Assembly (NCBI GenBank): GCA_944474755.1
Contig: OX104113.1
Coordinates: 18,849,563-18,913,562, forward strand
Direction: 5' to 3'
DNA length: 64,000 bases
Origin: Limnoperna fortunei
Lineage: Eukaryota; Mollusca; Bivalvia; Mytilida; Modiolidae
Under the pieces are notes generated by a model. That model did no database searches. It was not told where the DNA came from and saw nothing but the letters and a program-made list of their open reading frames with translations. The position numbers were made by a program, and so were the translations under genes. Shown here in pieces: positions 44,781-57,159 of this stretch (positions are counted from its first letter, which is position 1; each line of letters starts with the position of its first letter).

Positions 44781-46683
44781 GAAAAACGCATTAAAATTAA
44801 TGTGTTTTGTTCAAAACTGTATGTTTAACGTAATAGAAACACTATGCAAAAAGTTTTATGCAAAAATATTAATGTATGACAAAGTTAAAGCACTTTTTCC
44901 TTCATGCCATACAAATACGATAAAATACGTTTATTCAATATGGCGACTGAATATCACGTGATTCGATCAAAGTAATGCAAATGCTGTAATTAGGCGTGAA
45001 ATATTGGCTGCATGGTGATAATTGATAATTATGCCTTTAAATTTTACATGATGACTATTGACTTGATTGCAGATATCAGTATTTTCTCTGTACCAATGTA
45101 ACTTTGGCTTTATGAGAATAAAGATATAATAATAAAAGAATAGAAATTTTATGTATCAAACATATATTTTGTTTTTGGGAAAACACCTATATAGGCTGTG
45201 CCTGCTATGTAATCCCTTTGAACATTGTATCTTTTGATGCATTTTCAATAAAATCATTTGTATTGTATTGTATATATTTTGTTTTATTTTGTCCATTTAC
45301 TTTTGTTCCTTAATTAAACATACATGTTAAGGTACATTCATACAACGTATATAAATCAGGATGGCATTACAGATGGACAGCATAACAATACATGCATTTT
45401 AGAGAAGAAGTGTCATTATTTAAAGTCTGTTCAAATAGCTGACAAACCAACTGAGACTTTTCCGGATCGCTCGCAACATAGCGATGTAGCCGGTGTGGTA
45501 TTAATATTTGCTATCCAGGATAATCGAGCTTCTTTTTATATTTCGGAATACACATTCGATACAACAACATTAAGGTGTTCCGAATGTCTGTTATGAAAAT
45601 TTGCTACCGCAATAATGCAAAGTTTGAATTATCTCCCTTTCACCGTTAGAATATGATAATAAATGCATAAATCAGATATTTTTCAGCCAAAATTAGTTAA
45701 AAGGGACCAATATGAAAATGATTGTCCGAAGACTTCTGACAAAACTGGCACTTTAATAGTTTTGAAGATAAATAGTTGATAATAATATTTGTATATGAAG
45801 CTGTTTACTTTCAACAGAAAGGGGAAAATTTCAAGAGTTCAGAAACATGTATAACCTTATGGTTTGGAAATGAAAAAATAACAGTCCGGAAACCAAGTTT
45901 TCGTATTATGTAAAGTCATTATCGTATAAATAACGCTTCCATGTGTTAAATGTTTTCTTACAAGACCTTTCCTTTCCTTAAACATTCACAAATCATAAAA
46001 AAGACAGATAGAAAATTTATTGTCAGTGGCGTAATGAACACTTGTCTTGCTACAGATAAGCCTTATGTATGTTAATTAATAATGAGGACCACAGCGGAAT
46101 ACGTGGAAAAGAAAAGAATGTGTTTGGACTTTTATTAGCCACCCTTAGACTTTATGTGTCATAATTTGTTAATGTTTTACACGCTGTTAATACATTTTTA
46201 CATCGCAATGTAATGTTGTAACTATTCTATAAATAAAATTATATACTGCTTTGATTTTTTATTATTTGTTCTACTGGAATATGGTAATCAAGTTTTCTTG
46301 TGCAAACAAAATGAGCACAAAATAAAACACAATATATGCATGATACATAATTTGTTTTATTCTTTTATTATTATGTCGTTATTCTCATCAAGCCAAAGGT
46401 ACATTGGTACAGAGAAAATAATTATCAATTATCACCATCCATGCGGCTTAATCATAAAGCGGATCACAGCATTTCCAGTACTTTGATTGAATCACGTGAT
46501 ATTCAATCGCCATATTGATTATACATGTATGTATATTATCGGACATTGTATGGCATGAAGAAAAAAGTGATATAACTTTGTCATACATTAATATTTTTTC
46601 ATAAAAATTTTTGAATAGCGTTTCTATTACGTTAAACATGGTTTTGAACAAAAAACATTAACTTTAATGCATTTTTCCGTCAT
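44781..46683. mobile_element. Inverted repeat pair of about 390 bp, possible DNA transposon remnant
   Basis: 44781-45175 (GAAAAACGCATTAAAATTAA..., TTTAACGTAATAGAAAC, AATATCACGTGATTC, TTTCTCTGTACCAATGTA) is an inverted, diverged copy of 46300-46683. The interior of about 1.1 kb has no supported frame; a plus-strand stretch at 45324-45596 is open but unrecognised. This could be a transposon with long terminal inverted repeats, or two opposite insertions of one repeat. The right arm ends where element C begins. Confidence 0.65.
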
Positions 46684-46687
46684 TTTT

Positions 46688-48290
46688 AGCTCACCTGACC
46701 CAAAGGGTCATGTGAGCTATTGTTATCACTTTGCGTCCGTCGGCGTCGTCGTCGGCGGCGGCGTCTGTAAACTTTTTACATTTTAATCTTCTTCTCTGAA
46801 ACCACTTGGCCAATTGAAACCAAACTTGGCCATAATGTTCATTGGATGGACCTTTACAAAGTTTGTGTTTTTTATTTTGATTGGTAAACCAATATGGCCG
46901 CCACCTCAAGACTTAGTTTAACATAGGACCCTATGGGAAAAAAGTTAAAAAGGGCTTCTTCTCTGAAACCGTTTAACCAATCAAAACAAAACTTACTAGC
47001 AATATTGTTTAGATGGTCCTCTATAAAGTTTGTGTTTTAGATGGGAATTGGAAATTCAAAATGGCCACCACTGCAGGATTTAGTTTAACATAGAACCCTA
47101 TGGGAAAAAGTTTTAAAAGGCTTCTTCTCTGAAACCGGTTAATCAATGGAAACAAAAACTTACTAGCAATATTGTTTGGATGGTCCTCTATAAAGTTAGT
47201 GTTTTTTATGGCAATTGGAAATTCAAAATGGCTGCCACCGCAGGACTTAATTTAACATAGGACCCTATAGGAAAAAGTTTGAAAGGCTTCTTTTCTGAAA
47301 CCGGCCAACCAATGGAAACAAAACTTACTAGCACTATTGTTTGGATGGTCCTCTATAAAGTTAATGTTTTTTATCCCAATCTGATATTCAAAATGGCGGC
47401 CACCGCAGGACTTAGTTTAACATTGGACCCTATGGGAAAAATGTTAAAAAGGGCTTCTTCTCTGAAACCGGTTAACCAATCAAAACAAAACTTACTAGCA
47501 ATATTGTTTGGATGGTCCTCTATAAAGTTTGTGTATTTTATGGCAATTGGAAATTCAAAATGGCTGCCACCGCAGGACTTAATTTAACATAGGACCCTAT
47601 GGGAAAAAGTTTGAAAGGCTTCTTTTCTGAAACCGGCCAACCAATGGAAACAAAACTTACTAGCAATATTGTTTGTATGGTCCTCTATAAAGTTAATGTT
47701 TTTAATCCCAATCTGATATTCAAAATGGCCGCCACCGCAGGACTTAGTTTAACATTGGACCCTATGGGAAAAAGGTTAAAATGGGCTTCTTCTCTGAAAC
47801 CGGTTAATCAATGGAAACAAAAACTTACTAGCAATATTGTTTGGATGGTCCTCTATAAAGTTTATGTTTTTTATGGCAATTGGAAATTCAAAATGGCCGC
47901 TACCGCAGGACTTTGTTTAACATACGACCCTATGGGAAAACGTTTTTAAAGGCTTCTTCTCCGAAACCGGTTAATCAATGGAAACAAAAACTTACTAGCA
48001 ATATTGTTTGGATGGTCCTTTATAAAGTTTATGTTTTTTATGGCAATTGGAAATTCAAAATGGCCACCTCCCCCGCAGGACTTAGTTTAACATAGGACCC
48101 TATGGGCAAATAAAAAAAATCTCTATACAACTGGTTAACCAATGAAACAAAGCTTTCTAGTAATATTGTTTGGATGGTCCTATTTAAGTTTATTGAAAAT
48201 TACAGGACTTACTTTAACATCAGGGAAATGCCATCTTCATTGCCTATAAAATCAGGTGAGCGATACAGGCTCTTAAGAGCCTCTGGTTTT
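46688..48290 (-). mobile_element. Hairpin-capped element C, 167-bp tandem core
   Basis: The terminal hairpin AGCTCACCTGACCC-AAA-GGGTCATGTGAGCT (46688-46718) is followed by TTGCGTCCGTCGGCGTCGTC and GGCGGCGGCG. About eight copies of a 165-170-bp unit follow (CTATGGG at 46931, 47098, 47265, 47430, 47597, 47762, 47930, 48100). The other end is palindromic, CAGGCTCTTAAGAGCCTCT (about 48266). Ends match A and B, but the core is unrelated to theirs. Open frames across 47279-48095 are by-products of the repeat. Confidence 0.88.
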
Positions 48291-48295
48291 TATTG

Positions 48296-51142
48296 TTTTT
48301 GGTTATTCCTCTTTTTTTTCGGTTGTTTTCTGCTATTCGATCTACCGGATAATTTAAGCACTGGATTTAAGTCACATTGTTGTCACATGACTTTTCGTTC
48401 AAAATGAAAGTGAAATGTAGGAATGTAAGGGTATCGATGGAAATGAGCTTAGAAATGGACTTAAATCAGCTTGATTGAAGGTACGATGATTATATTCCTA
48501 GAGAAAAATATCTATAGAAGCGAATTATATATACATGTAGATTAACTGGATGAAAATGTTTTATTAAATCTGACACGATGAAATGTGCCGACCCAGACAG
48601 GTGTCGCAAAATCTGCTGTTTTACTTATGGAAAGCTCTCTGACGTCAAACGCAAAAAAAAAGGCGTTGGCCGGCAGAGGATTCTCGGACTAGTTATAGCG
48701 AGCACAGTTCGCAGCGGGCAGCGAAGCTGCTCGCGAAGAGCGGTGAGATCTACGGCAATTACGTGTCATGTGATCAAAATCTGCTGAATGCTGATATTGA
48801 TTTTTTTCGTCCGGAAGTTGATATCGTCAAAAAACTGGAACAAAGTGAATGAAGAAAAGTACTAAAATAATTTTAAGAGGGACTTGAAAATAAATTTTAC
48901 ATCGATTTAAAAAATTGTTATATTTAAAATTAACAACAAACATTTCATACTATTTTTTTGCAATCTCTAAATCGATCTTTAAAAACTGACAATCAAATTG
49001 ACCCATTTCCAGTTTTACATGATTTATCTCCCCTTTTACTTCCTGTTAAAAAAACTACGGCTGTCATTACTAAAAGACTATGATATTGAAATAAAGATTT
49101 CGGATTGTTTTTATATAGTTTGTCTATTCCAATTTAATTATTCTTTTTTAAAAATAATAATTAATTTTATTAGTATATGTTACTTTAGCCATAGGCAACA
49201 GGTGAGTTTGAATACAACACGGATGTCACTGGTAAGCTTGTTTATTTAAGCTATAAAACAGCTGGGGTTTTACCTGCAATTAGCATCAGGTAAATAGGGT
49301 AATGAACATTGATTAATTAATTAACGATCATGTTTACACAGCAGGCGGTTTTAATAGCGAGCATCGCAGATGCGAGCTATACGGTTACATGCGTGTGTGT
49401 AAAAAAAGTCACGTGATCCATATGAACAAATCATTTTCAGATGGTAGCAGAGCTATCCGAAGAAAATATTGTAGACGAACGAAAAAATATATAATTTAAA
49501 AGTAGACAAAAATAATTCTGACATCGATAAAATTAAAGTGTTTATTTTTTAAATTACTACAAAAATGCCAGACAAATTTTTCTCAATCTGAAACGCTGTA
49601 TTTGAAATTGAGTTTGTGACGTCACCAACACATTAGATACGACGTCACGTCATCAATGGAATGTAGAGGCACTGTTAGGGGGCTCTGAAGTAACGACATG
49701 AACAATGTGCGATGCTCGCATTAAGGCTGCGCCTACATTCATATTAACCTTCATCACTTAGATATTGACACCTGTCATTCAACTGAAGCGTGAAAATTTA
49801 TCAAAGACAATTGTCCATTTCAAAAGGTTTCAACAGGACAATATATCCGCAGTTTTTAGTACCGGAAGTGGACACTAGGTGGCGTTTTTTAAATTGGAAA
49901 GTAGTCAATTACATTTCATGTGACGTCACAGTTACAAAGAAAAGACGTCACGCGACCACTGGAATTTAGAGGCACTTTTAGGGTGATAGGAAGTAACGTC
50001 AATTATGAAATGCACATTATATATTGATAATAAAGGACTATATTGTTTGTGCTCGCAATTTGGCAATGCCTACTCCATAGTCCATATGATGTGAGACGGC
50101 TGGTTGTGACCGTTTTATAACAACTAAACAAGTATAAATATCATAACTATTTTTCTAACTGCAAAATGGAATATGTAATTATTCATGTTGTAAATCAAAC
50201 ATTGTTTGGTCATTAATCGACAAACACTACCTTAGGCTTTAAGTATCGACTGACTGCGACTAGTACCTGACTGATTTCAAAATTTCCGCGAAAATTACTT
50301 TTCTAACTTCAAATAAGAAGAGTTGAAAGGAACGGTAATCAAAGGATTTGGTTAAAATTCAACACCTCATCCCGTAGCCTATTTAAACAATAGCTATGAT
50401 TTGCAATCAGGTATGCTTCAGCTGGGACTAGTATATAGGTTCCTGGCTGCAACGTAACTGTGGAATGATATTCAAAGTAATTTTAGGAAAGAGTTAAACA
50501 TGTTTTAAAACTTTAACTAGTAAATGGAAAGGGTAAGGCTGTTCTTGTGCTGTTATTTTGTATTTAGAAACGTTATTCGGTCGGCCTCCTTGCTATTTTT
50601 AAGAAGCTTCAGAGATTTGCTGACATGCAGGCTCTATTTGTTTTTATTTGAGTTGTACCTTTTAGTTTTAGCTTTAGTTTGCTAGCTCCTTTAACCACTT
50701 ATTTATGTGTTTTCTTTTAGTGTGTGTTGTCTTCTTAATTTTTTAGACAATAATATAGTACGGTCAGTCCATGTATGCTAACAGACTTTGACTATATAAA
50801 TGCTTTATGTCTGTGTCGGTACTTTCATTTCACAACTTATACATGATCGACTAGATCTTGCCATCGGTATTTCTATATTCTATACCAGACGCTGCCGTTA
50901 ATTAATCTGATAACAAATCGATCTAAAAAATGTGACAAGACATTTTTTTTCAACACAGGTATGCTTTTCTTCTCCTGAACATAACATTTTCTGACGTGAT
51001 AATGAGAAGTAGATGGATGGTTTCTAATAAGAGAAAGGCAATATGCCTACGGAGCACCACATTGTTTTTAATTGGATTCCAATTATTCACTTTGGGTTGT
51101 TTTTGTTTGTTGTTATTGCTCTTGCTGTTTTGGGTTTTGTGT

Positions 51143-51173
<31 letters not shown>

Positions 51174-51200
51174 GCCTTCACATTTGAGTGGTATTATTTG
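48296..51200. other. Intergenic DNA with short repeats
   Basis: No gene is supported. Two similar segments, 49610-49680 and 49918-49998, share TGACGTCAC, GACGTCACG and GTAGAGGCACT-like text. Blocks with GCGAGC (48694-48745, 49355-49380, 49706-49730) look like fragments of another repeat. Confidence 0.45.
51137..51174 (+). repeat. GT microsatellite followed by G-run
   Basis: About ten GT/TG units run straight into about 16 guanines. It is capable of non-B structure. Confidence 0.95.
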
Positions 51201-51203
51201 GCT

Positions 51204-51530
51204 TTATTTCTGTCCAGATTCTAACTGTTCTGTGATTTTCTTGTTGACCGATTGGGTCTCTAACCCCATCCCACTATGAGCAGATGTAAGACCTCCAAGA
51301 AAGTGGTCAGGATGGAAGTGGGTAAACGTTCTTGAGGAGTTCTGAACAATGTGGGGTTCTGGCAATCTGTACATTGGAACAGACTTTCCGCAAGATGGAC
51401 ATATTTTGTCGTTAATGATATCCCCAATTTCATAATTCGTGGATTCCATGCATGGACTTAAACTAAAAACTCTGTACGCGGATCCATTAAGTTGCCAGTG
51501 CAGGACGTAAAAACTCTCATATCACAATAA
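51204..51530 (-). CDS. Orphan coding-like stretch with Cys-x2-Cys, unrecognised
   Basis: The minus-strand frame is open for about 100 codons from a TGA near 51532 down to TAA at 51206-51204. It begins ESFYVLHWQLNGSAYRVFSL, passes an internal ATG at 51449 (MESTNYEIG), and contains ICPSCGKSVPMYRLPEPHIV and RTFTHFHPDHFLGG, then ends QLESGQK. Composition is balanced and unlike the surrounding AT-rich DNA. CPSC with later HFHPDH could bind zinc, but no known domain is recognised. The stop codon is embedded in AATAAA. It may be a terminal exon, a single-exon gene from the ATG at 51449 (81 residues), or a gene fragment. No partner exon was found. Confidence 0.35.
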
Positions 51531-51837
51531 TCGTTTCCACGGGTATTTAGTTTTGTAAATACTGATGAAATTGTTCTCTTCAACATTATTTCAACCCATT
51601 ATTATTGCATTTAATTTGAACGAATGCTTTCCAAAACAGTCTGAACTCAGCAAATTTAGATGATTTTCTGATATGAGAAAATCAAATATTTTATATAATT
51701 TCTGATATAAAAAATCGAATTACCGATATATAAAAATAGTAAATAAATATTAAAACGGCGACTCAAATAATCCGTTCCATTTTGCCCAATTGAGTCAGAA
51801 CGAAATTTAAATAACTTAATATTTAGCAAAATGGACC

Positions 51838-52290
51838 AGTGGCGGATCCAGAGGGGGGGTCCAGGGGGTCCGGACCCCCCTTTCGTTTTGACAAGCATGG
51901 GGTCTGGACCCCTACTTTTGTGTTGGATGCCCCTTCTTGGTACCTCATTGCGTTTATAAAAGATCGAATAGGGAATAGAAACTTTTTAGTTATACGACGA
52001 TTGTGGGCAAATTCACTGAAAGTTAACTGTTTGTGCGAATCTATCAAAAAGTTTTGAAAAAAGCCTTCTTTTTTTGTTTTAGCATAACAAAATGACATTT
52101 TAACGGACATGTTTTAGGTGTCAGGAAATCGTCAGAATGCAGGATTTTACACCATTTCGTTCAGAGCTTCTGGGGCCTCCCCCAGACCGCCTGCCGTAAT
52201 ACGACCTCTGCGAGGTCGGCGAAGGCCACCATGACAAATTTGGACCCCCCCTTTCATTTGAGGCTGCATCCTCCCCTGTGGAGTAAAGTT
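51838..52290 (+). repeat. Dispersed repeat with GGCGGATCC end
   Basis: It starts AGTGGCGGATCCAGAGGGGG with G- and C-rich blocks (GGGGGTCCGGACCCCCC). A second C-rich block lies at about 52240-52275. Its left end resembles the inverted right end of the repeat at 23876-24270. The right boundary is uncertain. Confidence 0.45.
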
Positions 52291-53229
52291 AGGCTTCACG
52301 TTTTGCCTGTTGTTCGTCCATAAAATGTCTTATAATAATTGTAAATAATTGTACCTTCATCGTCCACCCTCCGTTTTAGATCCGACAAAACGCAAAGCTA
52401 TTATCAATACGTTTCGTCCTGAGGCTCTTCACCAATGAAGCCACTTGGCGAATTGAGGCCACACTTTCCATGGGTTATTTTTGTGAGGATAAAAATTATG
52501 GCCACCATGACCCATCCTTGCTTCCGATTAGCTGCATGTAAAATATGTCTAATTGAAGATCTAAGTCCTTGAAAGGTAACACATTCTGTGTTACAAAACT
52601 GGCCCACATGTGAAATCTTGGTTTCTTAATGAGAACAATTTACTTAAAATTACAAGCCCTATTGTTTGTCTCTAAGTATGGAAGTTCAGGAGGCTCGTGG
52701 TAAATTGCAGTGCAGTTGATATTCTTTTGATTAGACTAAATGCGATTGGTATTCAACAGTGAGAATTTCAGCAGGCCTGAAGCTGTAGGTACCCGGGGTA
52801 AAGTAATACGGCTGTTTCCCGGTCTATAGCCTCACAACTGTACGTTATGCACCTGATATCAAACCCGTGAGCTTAGGTTAAATCATCTATTATCATGGCT
52901 GTATGTAATACAGCTCTTTGAGGCCTATAGGTTAAAACATCTATTGAAGAAGATACAGATGTTTTCATTCCTGTACCAGTGTGTGTAAAACATATAAGCC
53001 GGGTAGATGGAGCTTCTGTTATCAGATTTTTTTTATGCATCTGTCATCAGGCCTGCAGGTTATACCATGGTCATCATGCATGTAGATGATATAGGGATTA
53101 TATGGTCTGCAGATGATACAGCCGTTTCAGTCTTGATGTGCAAGTCTTGTAGGTGAAACTACCTTGTCAGTTATAAGTCTGTATTTTGTTTACATTTGTT
53201 ATCTTGCTTGTAGGAACAACAGCCCGTAG
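52291..53229. other. Intergenic DNA leading into the 27-bp array
   Basis: No gene is supported. From about 52780 on, degenerate pieces of the 27-bp unit (CCTGTAGGT..., ATACAGCTG...) appear, suggesting a decayed array edge. Confidence 0.5.
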
Positions 53230-55910
53230 TTTATAAAGGACAAACAGCTGTTATCAGGCCTATAAGTTATAAAACTGTCATCGGGTCTGTAGGTAATACA
53301 GCTGTCATCAGGCCTGTAGGTCATACAGCTGTCATCAGGTGTGAAGGTAATACAGCTGTCAACATGCCTGTTATACAGCCTGTCATCAGGCCTGTAGGTA
53401 ATACAGCTGTCATCAGGCCTGTAAGTTATACAGCTGTCATCGGGCCTGTAAGGTATATAGCTGTCATCAGACCTGTAAATTATATAGCTGTCATAAGGCC
53501 TGTAAGTTATACAGCTGTCATTAGGACTGTAAGTTATATAGCTGTCATCAGGCCTGTAAGTAATAATGCTGTCACCAGGACTGTAAGTTAGACAGCTGTC
53601 ATTAGGACTGTAAGTTATATATCTGTTTCATCAGGCCTGTAGGTAGTACAGCTGTCACAAGGCCTGTAGGTAATACAGCTGTCATCAGGTCTGTAAGTTA
53701 TATAGCTGTCATCAGGACTGTAAGTTATACAGTTGGCATCAGGCCTGCAGGTAATACAGCTATCATCAGGCTTGTAAGTTATACAGCTGTCATCAGGCCT
53801 GTAAGTTATATAGCTGTCATCAGGCCTGTAAGTTATGCAGCTGTCATCAGGCCTTTAAGTTATACAGCAGTCAGCAGGCCTGTACGTTATACAGCAGTCA
53901 GCAGGCCTGTACGTTATACATCAGTCATCAGGCCTGTAAGTTATACAGCTGTCTTTAGGCCTGTTATACAGCCTGTCATCAGGCCTGTAAGTTATACAGC
54001 TGTCATCAGGGCTGTAAATTATACAGCTGTCACTAGGTCTGTAAGTAATACAGCTATCATCATGCCTGTAGGTTATATAGCTGTCATCAGGATTATAGCT
54101 TATATAGCTGTGTCATCAGGACTGTAAGTTATATAGCTGTGTCATCAGGACTGTAAGTTATATAGCCGTCATCAGGCCCTTAAGTTATATAGCTGTCACT
54201 AGGCCTGTAAGTTATACAGCTTTCATCAGGCCTGTAGGTAGTACAGCTGTCATCAGGCATGTAGGTAATACAGCTGTTATCAGGCGTGTAAGTTATACAG
54301 CTGACATCTGGACTGTAAGGTATATAGCTGTCATCAGGCCTGTAAGTTATACAGCTGTAATTAGGCCTGTAAGGTATATAGCTGTCATCAGGCCTGTAGG
54401 TAGTACAGCTGTCATCAGGCATGTAGGTAATACAGCTGTCATCAGGCGTGTAAGTTATACAGCTGACATCTGGACTGTAATGTATATAGCTGTCATCAGG
54501 CCTGTAAGTTATACAGCTGTAATTAGGCCTGTAAGGTAAATTGCTGTCATCAGGCTTTAAGTTATACAGCTGTCATCAGGACTGTAAGTTAGACAGCTTT
54601 CATCAGGACTGTAGGTAATACAGCTGTCATCAGGCCTGTAAGTTTTACATCAGTCATCAGGCCTGTAGGTAATACAACTGTCATCAGGTCTGTTAGTTAT
54701 ATAGCTGTCATCAGGACTGTAAGTTATACAGCTGTCATTAGGCCTGTAAGTAATACAGCTATCATCATGCCTGTAGGTTATACAGCTGTCATCAGGCCTG
54801 TAAGTTATAAAGCTGTCATCAGGACTGCAAGTTATATGGCTGTCATCAGGCCTGTCAGTTATATAGCTGTCATCAGGCCTGAAAGTTATGTAGCTGTCAT
54901 CAGGCGCTAGGTAGTACAGCTGTCATCAGGCCTGTAGGTAATACAGCTGTCATCAGGCCTGTAGGTAAAAATCTGTCTTCAGGTCTGTAAGTTATGAAGC
55001 TGTCATCAGGACTGTAAGTTATACAGCTGCCATCACGCCTGTAGGTAATACAGCTATAATCAGGCCTGTAAGTTATACAGCTGTCATCAGGCCTGTAAGT
55101 TATATAGCCGTCATCAGGCCCTTAAGTTACCGGCATATAGCTGTCACTAGGCCTGTAAGTTATACAGCTGTCATCAGGCCTGTAGGTAGTACAGCTGTGA
55201 TCAGGCATGTAGGTAATACAGCTGTCATCAGGCGTGTAAGTTATACAGCTGACATCAGGACTATAAGTTATATAGCTGTCATCAGGCCTGTAAGTTATAC
55301 AGCTGTAATCAGGCCTGTAAGGTATATTGCTGTCATCAGGCTGTAAGTTATACAGCTGTCATCAGGACTGTAAGTTAGACAGCTTTCACCAGAACTGTAG
55401 GTAAACCGCTGTCATCAGGCCTGTAAGTTTTACATCAGTCATCAGGCCTGTAGGTAATACAGCTGTCATCAGGTCTGTAAGTTATATAGCTGTCATCAGG
55501 ACTGTAAGTTATATAGCTGTCATCAGGCCTGTAGGAAGTACAGCTGTCATCAGGCCTGTAGGTAATACAGCTGTCATCAGGTCTGTAAGTTATACAGCTG
55601 TCATCAGGACTGTAAGTTAGACAGCTGTCATTAGGTCTGTAAGTTATATTGCTGTCATCTGGCCTGTAAGTTATACAGCTGTCACCAGGACTGTAAGTTA
55701 TATAGCTGTCATCAGGCCTGTAAATTATACAGCTGTCATCAGGTCTGTATGTTAGACAGCTGATATCAGGCCTGTAAGTTATACAACTGTCATCAGGCCT
55801 GTAGATTATACAGCTGTCATCAGATGGCTGTATGTTAAGATGTTTTAAGATCTTCAAATGGATATACCTGTTTTCTGGCCTGTAAGTGATGCCCATCTTT
55901 TCAGTCCTAT
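53230..55910. repeat. 27-bp minisatellite array
   Basis: Close to 100 tandem copies of a unit reading CCTGTAAGTTATACAGCTG followed by TCATCAGG. Each unit carries the palindrome ACAGCTGT with an E-box core CAGCTG. As 27 is nine codons, long frames with a nine-residue repeat (ITYRPDDSC on the minus strand) appear, for example at 55435-55896; these are artefacts. Larger segments are duplicated: a block with the variant GACATCTGGACTGTAA recurs at about 54300 and 54470, and a related block at about 55140-55330. Confidence 0.96.
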
Positions 55911-57042
55911 AGGTTATGCAGCACTTTTTAATCTGATACAGCCATTATAAGTGTGCATAGTCAAAAGAAAGCCTAGCTAAAATAACATTCATTAATAAAA
56001 TTCATTAATACAGTGGCCATACAGATTAAAGAATTCAACAGAAGTATATATTTTATTGTGGCATTTTATAATCTATCACAGACAATGGCAGGAATGGTAC
56101 AAATGATATGAACTTTCTACTGTATAACCGGGCATTCTTTTCTTATAAAAAACTTATCTTGTTTAAACTCAAAACTAAATAGGAAGATTTTCTATGAAGA
56201 AATCGTGAATTAAAAAGAGATGTTTAAAATACTTTGCAACAACAAACAAACAAACAAAAGATGTCTTAAATATCTCAAAAACAAGCATAAGTATTGAATA
56301 ACATTTTTGTGTACAAAATAACTGGTTCCTTTATAACTGGTTCCTTTATGACAAAAGAATGTTTTACATAATTGTGGCTATTTAAAATATCAGTACATGA
56401 TTTTCACATACAAATAAAGCTGTAGTTAAGATAATATTGTACAAGAAGTTGCAGTATGTGTGTACATACAATTTAGTTAAAGCAAAATGTATACATGTCT
56501 TATGCATATGTTTTTATACAAAAAAAGAATACATGTACAAGCAAATAAGCAATTCATCAGTTTGTGTCAGCACAACTGTTCAATAGAATTCCATTTACAA
56601 GGTACACAAAAAACCTCCTGGCTATTTTACCATCAATTTTGTGCAACCTTTTTCTAAATAAATGGAGGATTGGTACAACCCAAACGACAATGGGTAATAA
56701 GCGAAAAATGTACTATATTATCAAAGCACACCATCCTTACAGGATTTTCTTGCAATAACCTAACAATAATACAGAACACATAAATGTATATGCTGGAATA
56801 TGATTAAGAGTTTACAATTGCATGATACAACATATAATGTGACTATACACTGAACAACACATGATTCTTTAATAACTTTTTGAACACCTACTGTTAAACA
56901 AAAATTAAGTTTGCTAAAATTTCTTTAAGAAGCTTCAAAATTAGTTTTGTAACATCTTAAAATTATTATTACAAACTACTAACTCCTAAAAATGCCCCCC
57001 ATATGGAATATGTCAGTTTAACAGCATTGATTTATAACAAGT
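55911..57042. other. AT-rich 3' flank of legumain
   Basis: It probably includes the legumain 3' UTR. ATTAAA on the minus strand at 56873-56868 is a candidate poly(A) signal. No other gene was seen. Confidence 0.4.
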
Positions 57043-57159
57043 TTAAAGATTAGAGTTCGAACATGTTTTATCTATTGCTGATTGGATGGTTGCAAAGGAG
57101 TACATGTTGCGTTCACACAGGTTGACAAAGGCATACAGTCTTCTGAGTGCATACTGGAA
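57043..57159 (-). CDS. LGMN: Legumain terminal exon
   Basis: Acceptor GTTTCTTTTTGCAG|TTCCAG, 38 codons and TAA at 57045-57043. It encodes [20 protein letters not shown], then [18 protein letters not shown], with the last two pro-domain cysteines. Confidence 0.93.
   Translation of the reverse strand, partial: FQYALRRLYAFVNLCERNMYSFATIQSAIDKTCSNSNL

Noticed and set aside
45324..45596. A 90-residue protein between the inverted arms
   Set aside because: Open but with no recognisable motif, transposase signature or splice context. A chance frame is the simpler reading.
47279..48095. Repetitive open frames on the plus strand
   Set aside because: They are the 167-bp core of element C read through. 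The repeated peptide follows the DNA period and carries no domain.
53364..55896. Open frames with a nine-residue repeat (ITYRPDDSC-like)
   Set aside because: By-product of the 27-bp tandem unit. The frames break wherever a unit has an indel, and they show no coding constraint.
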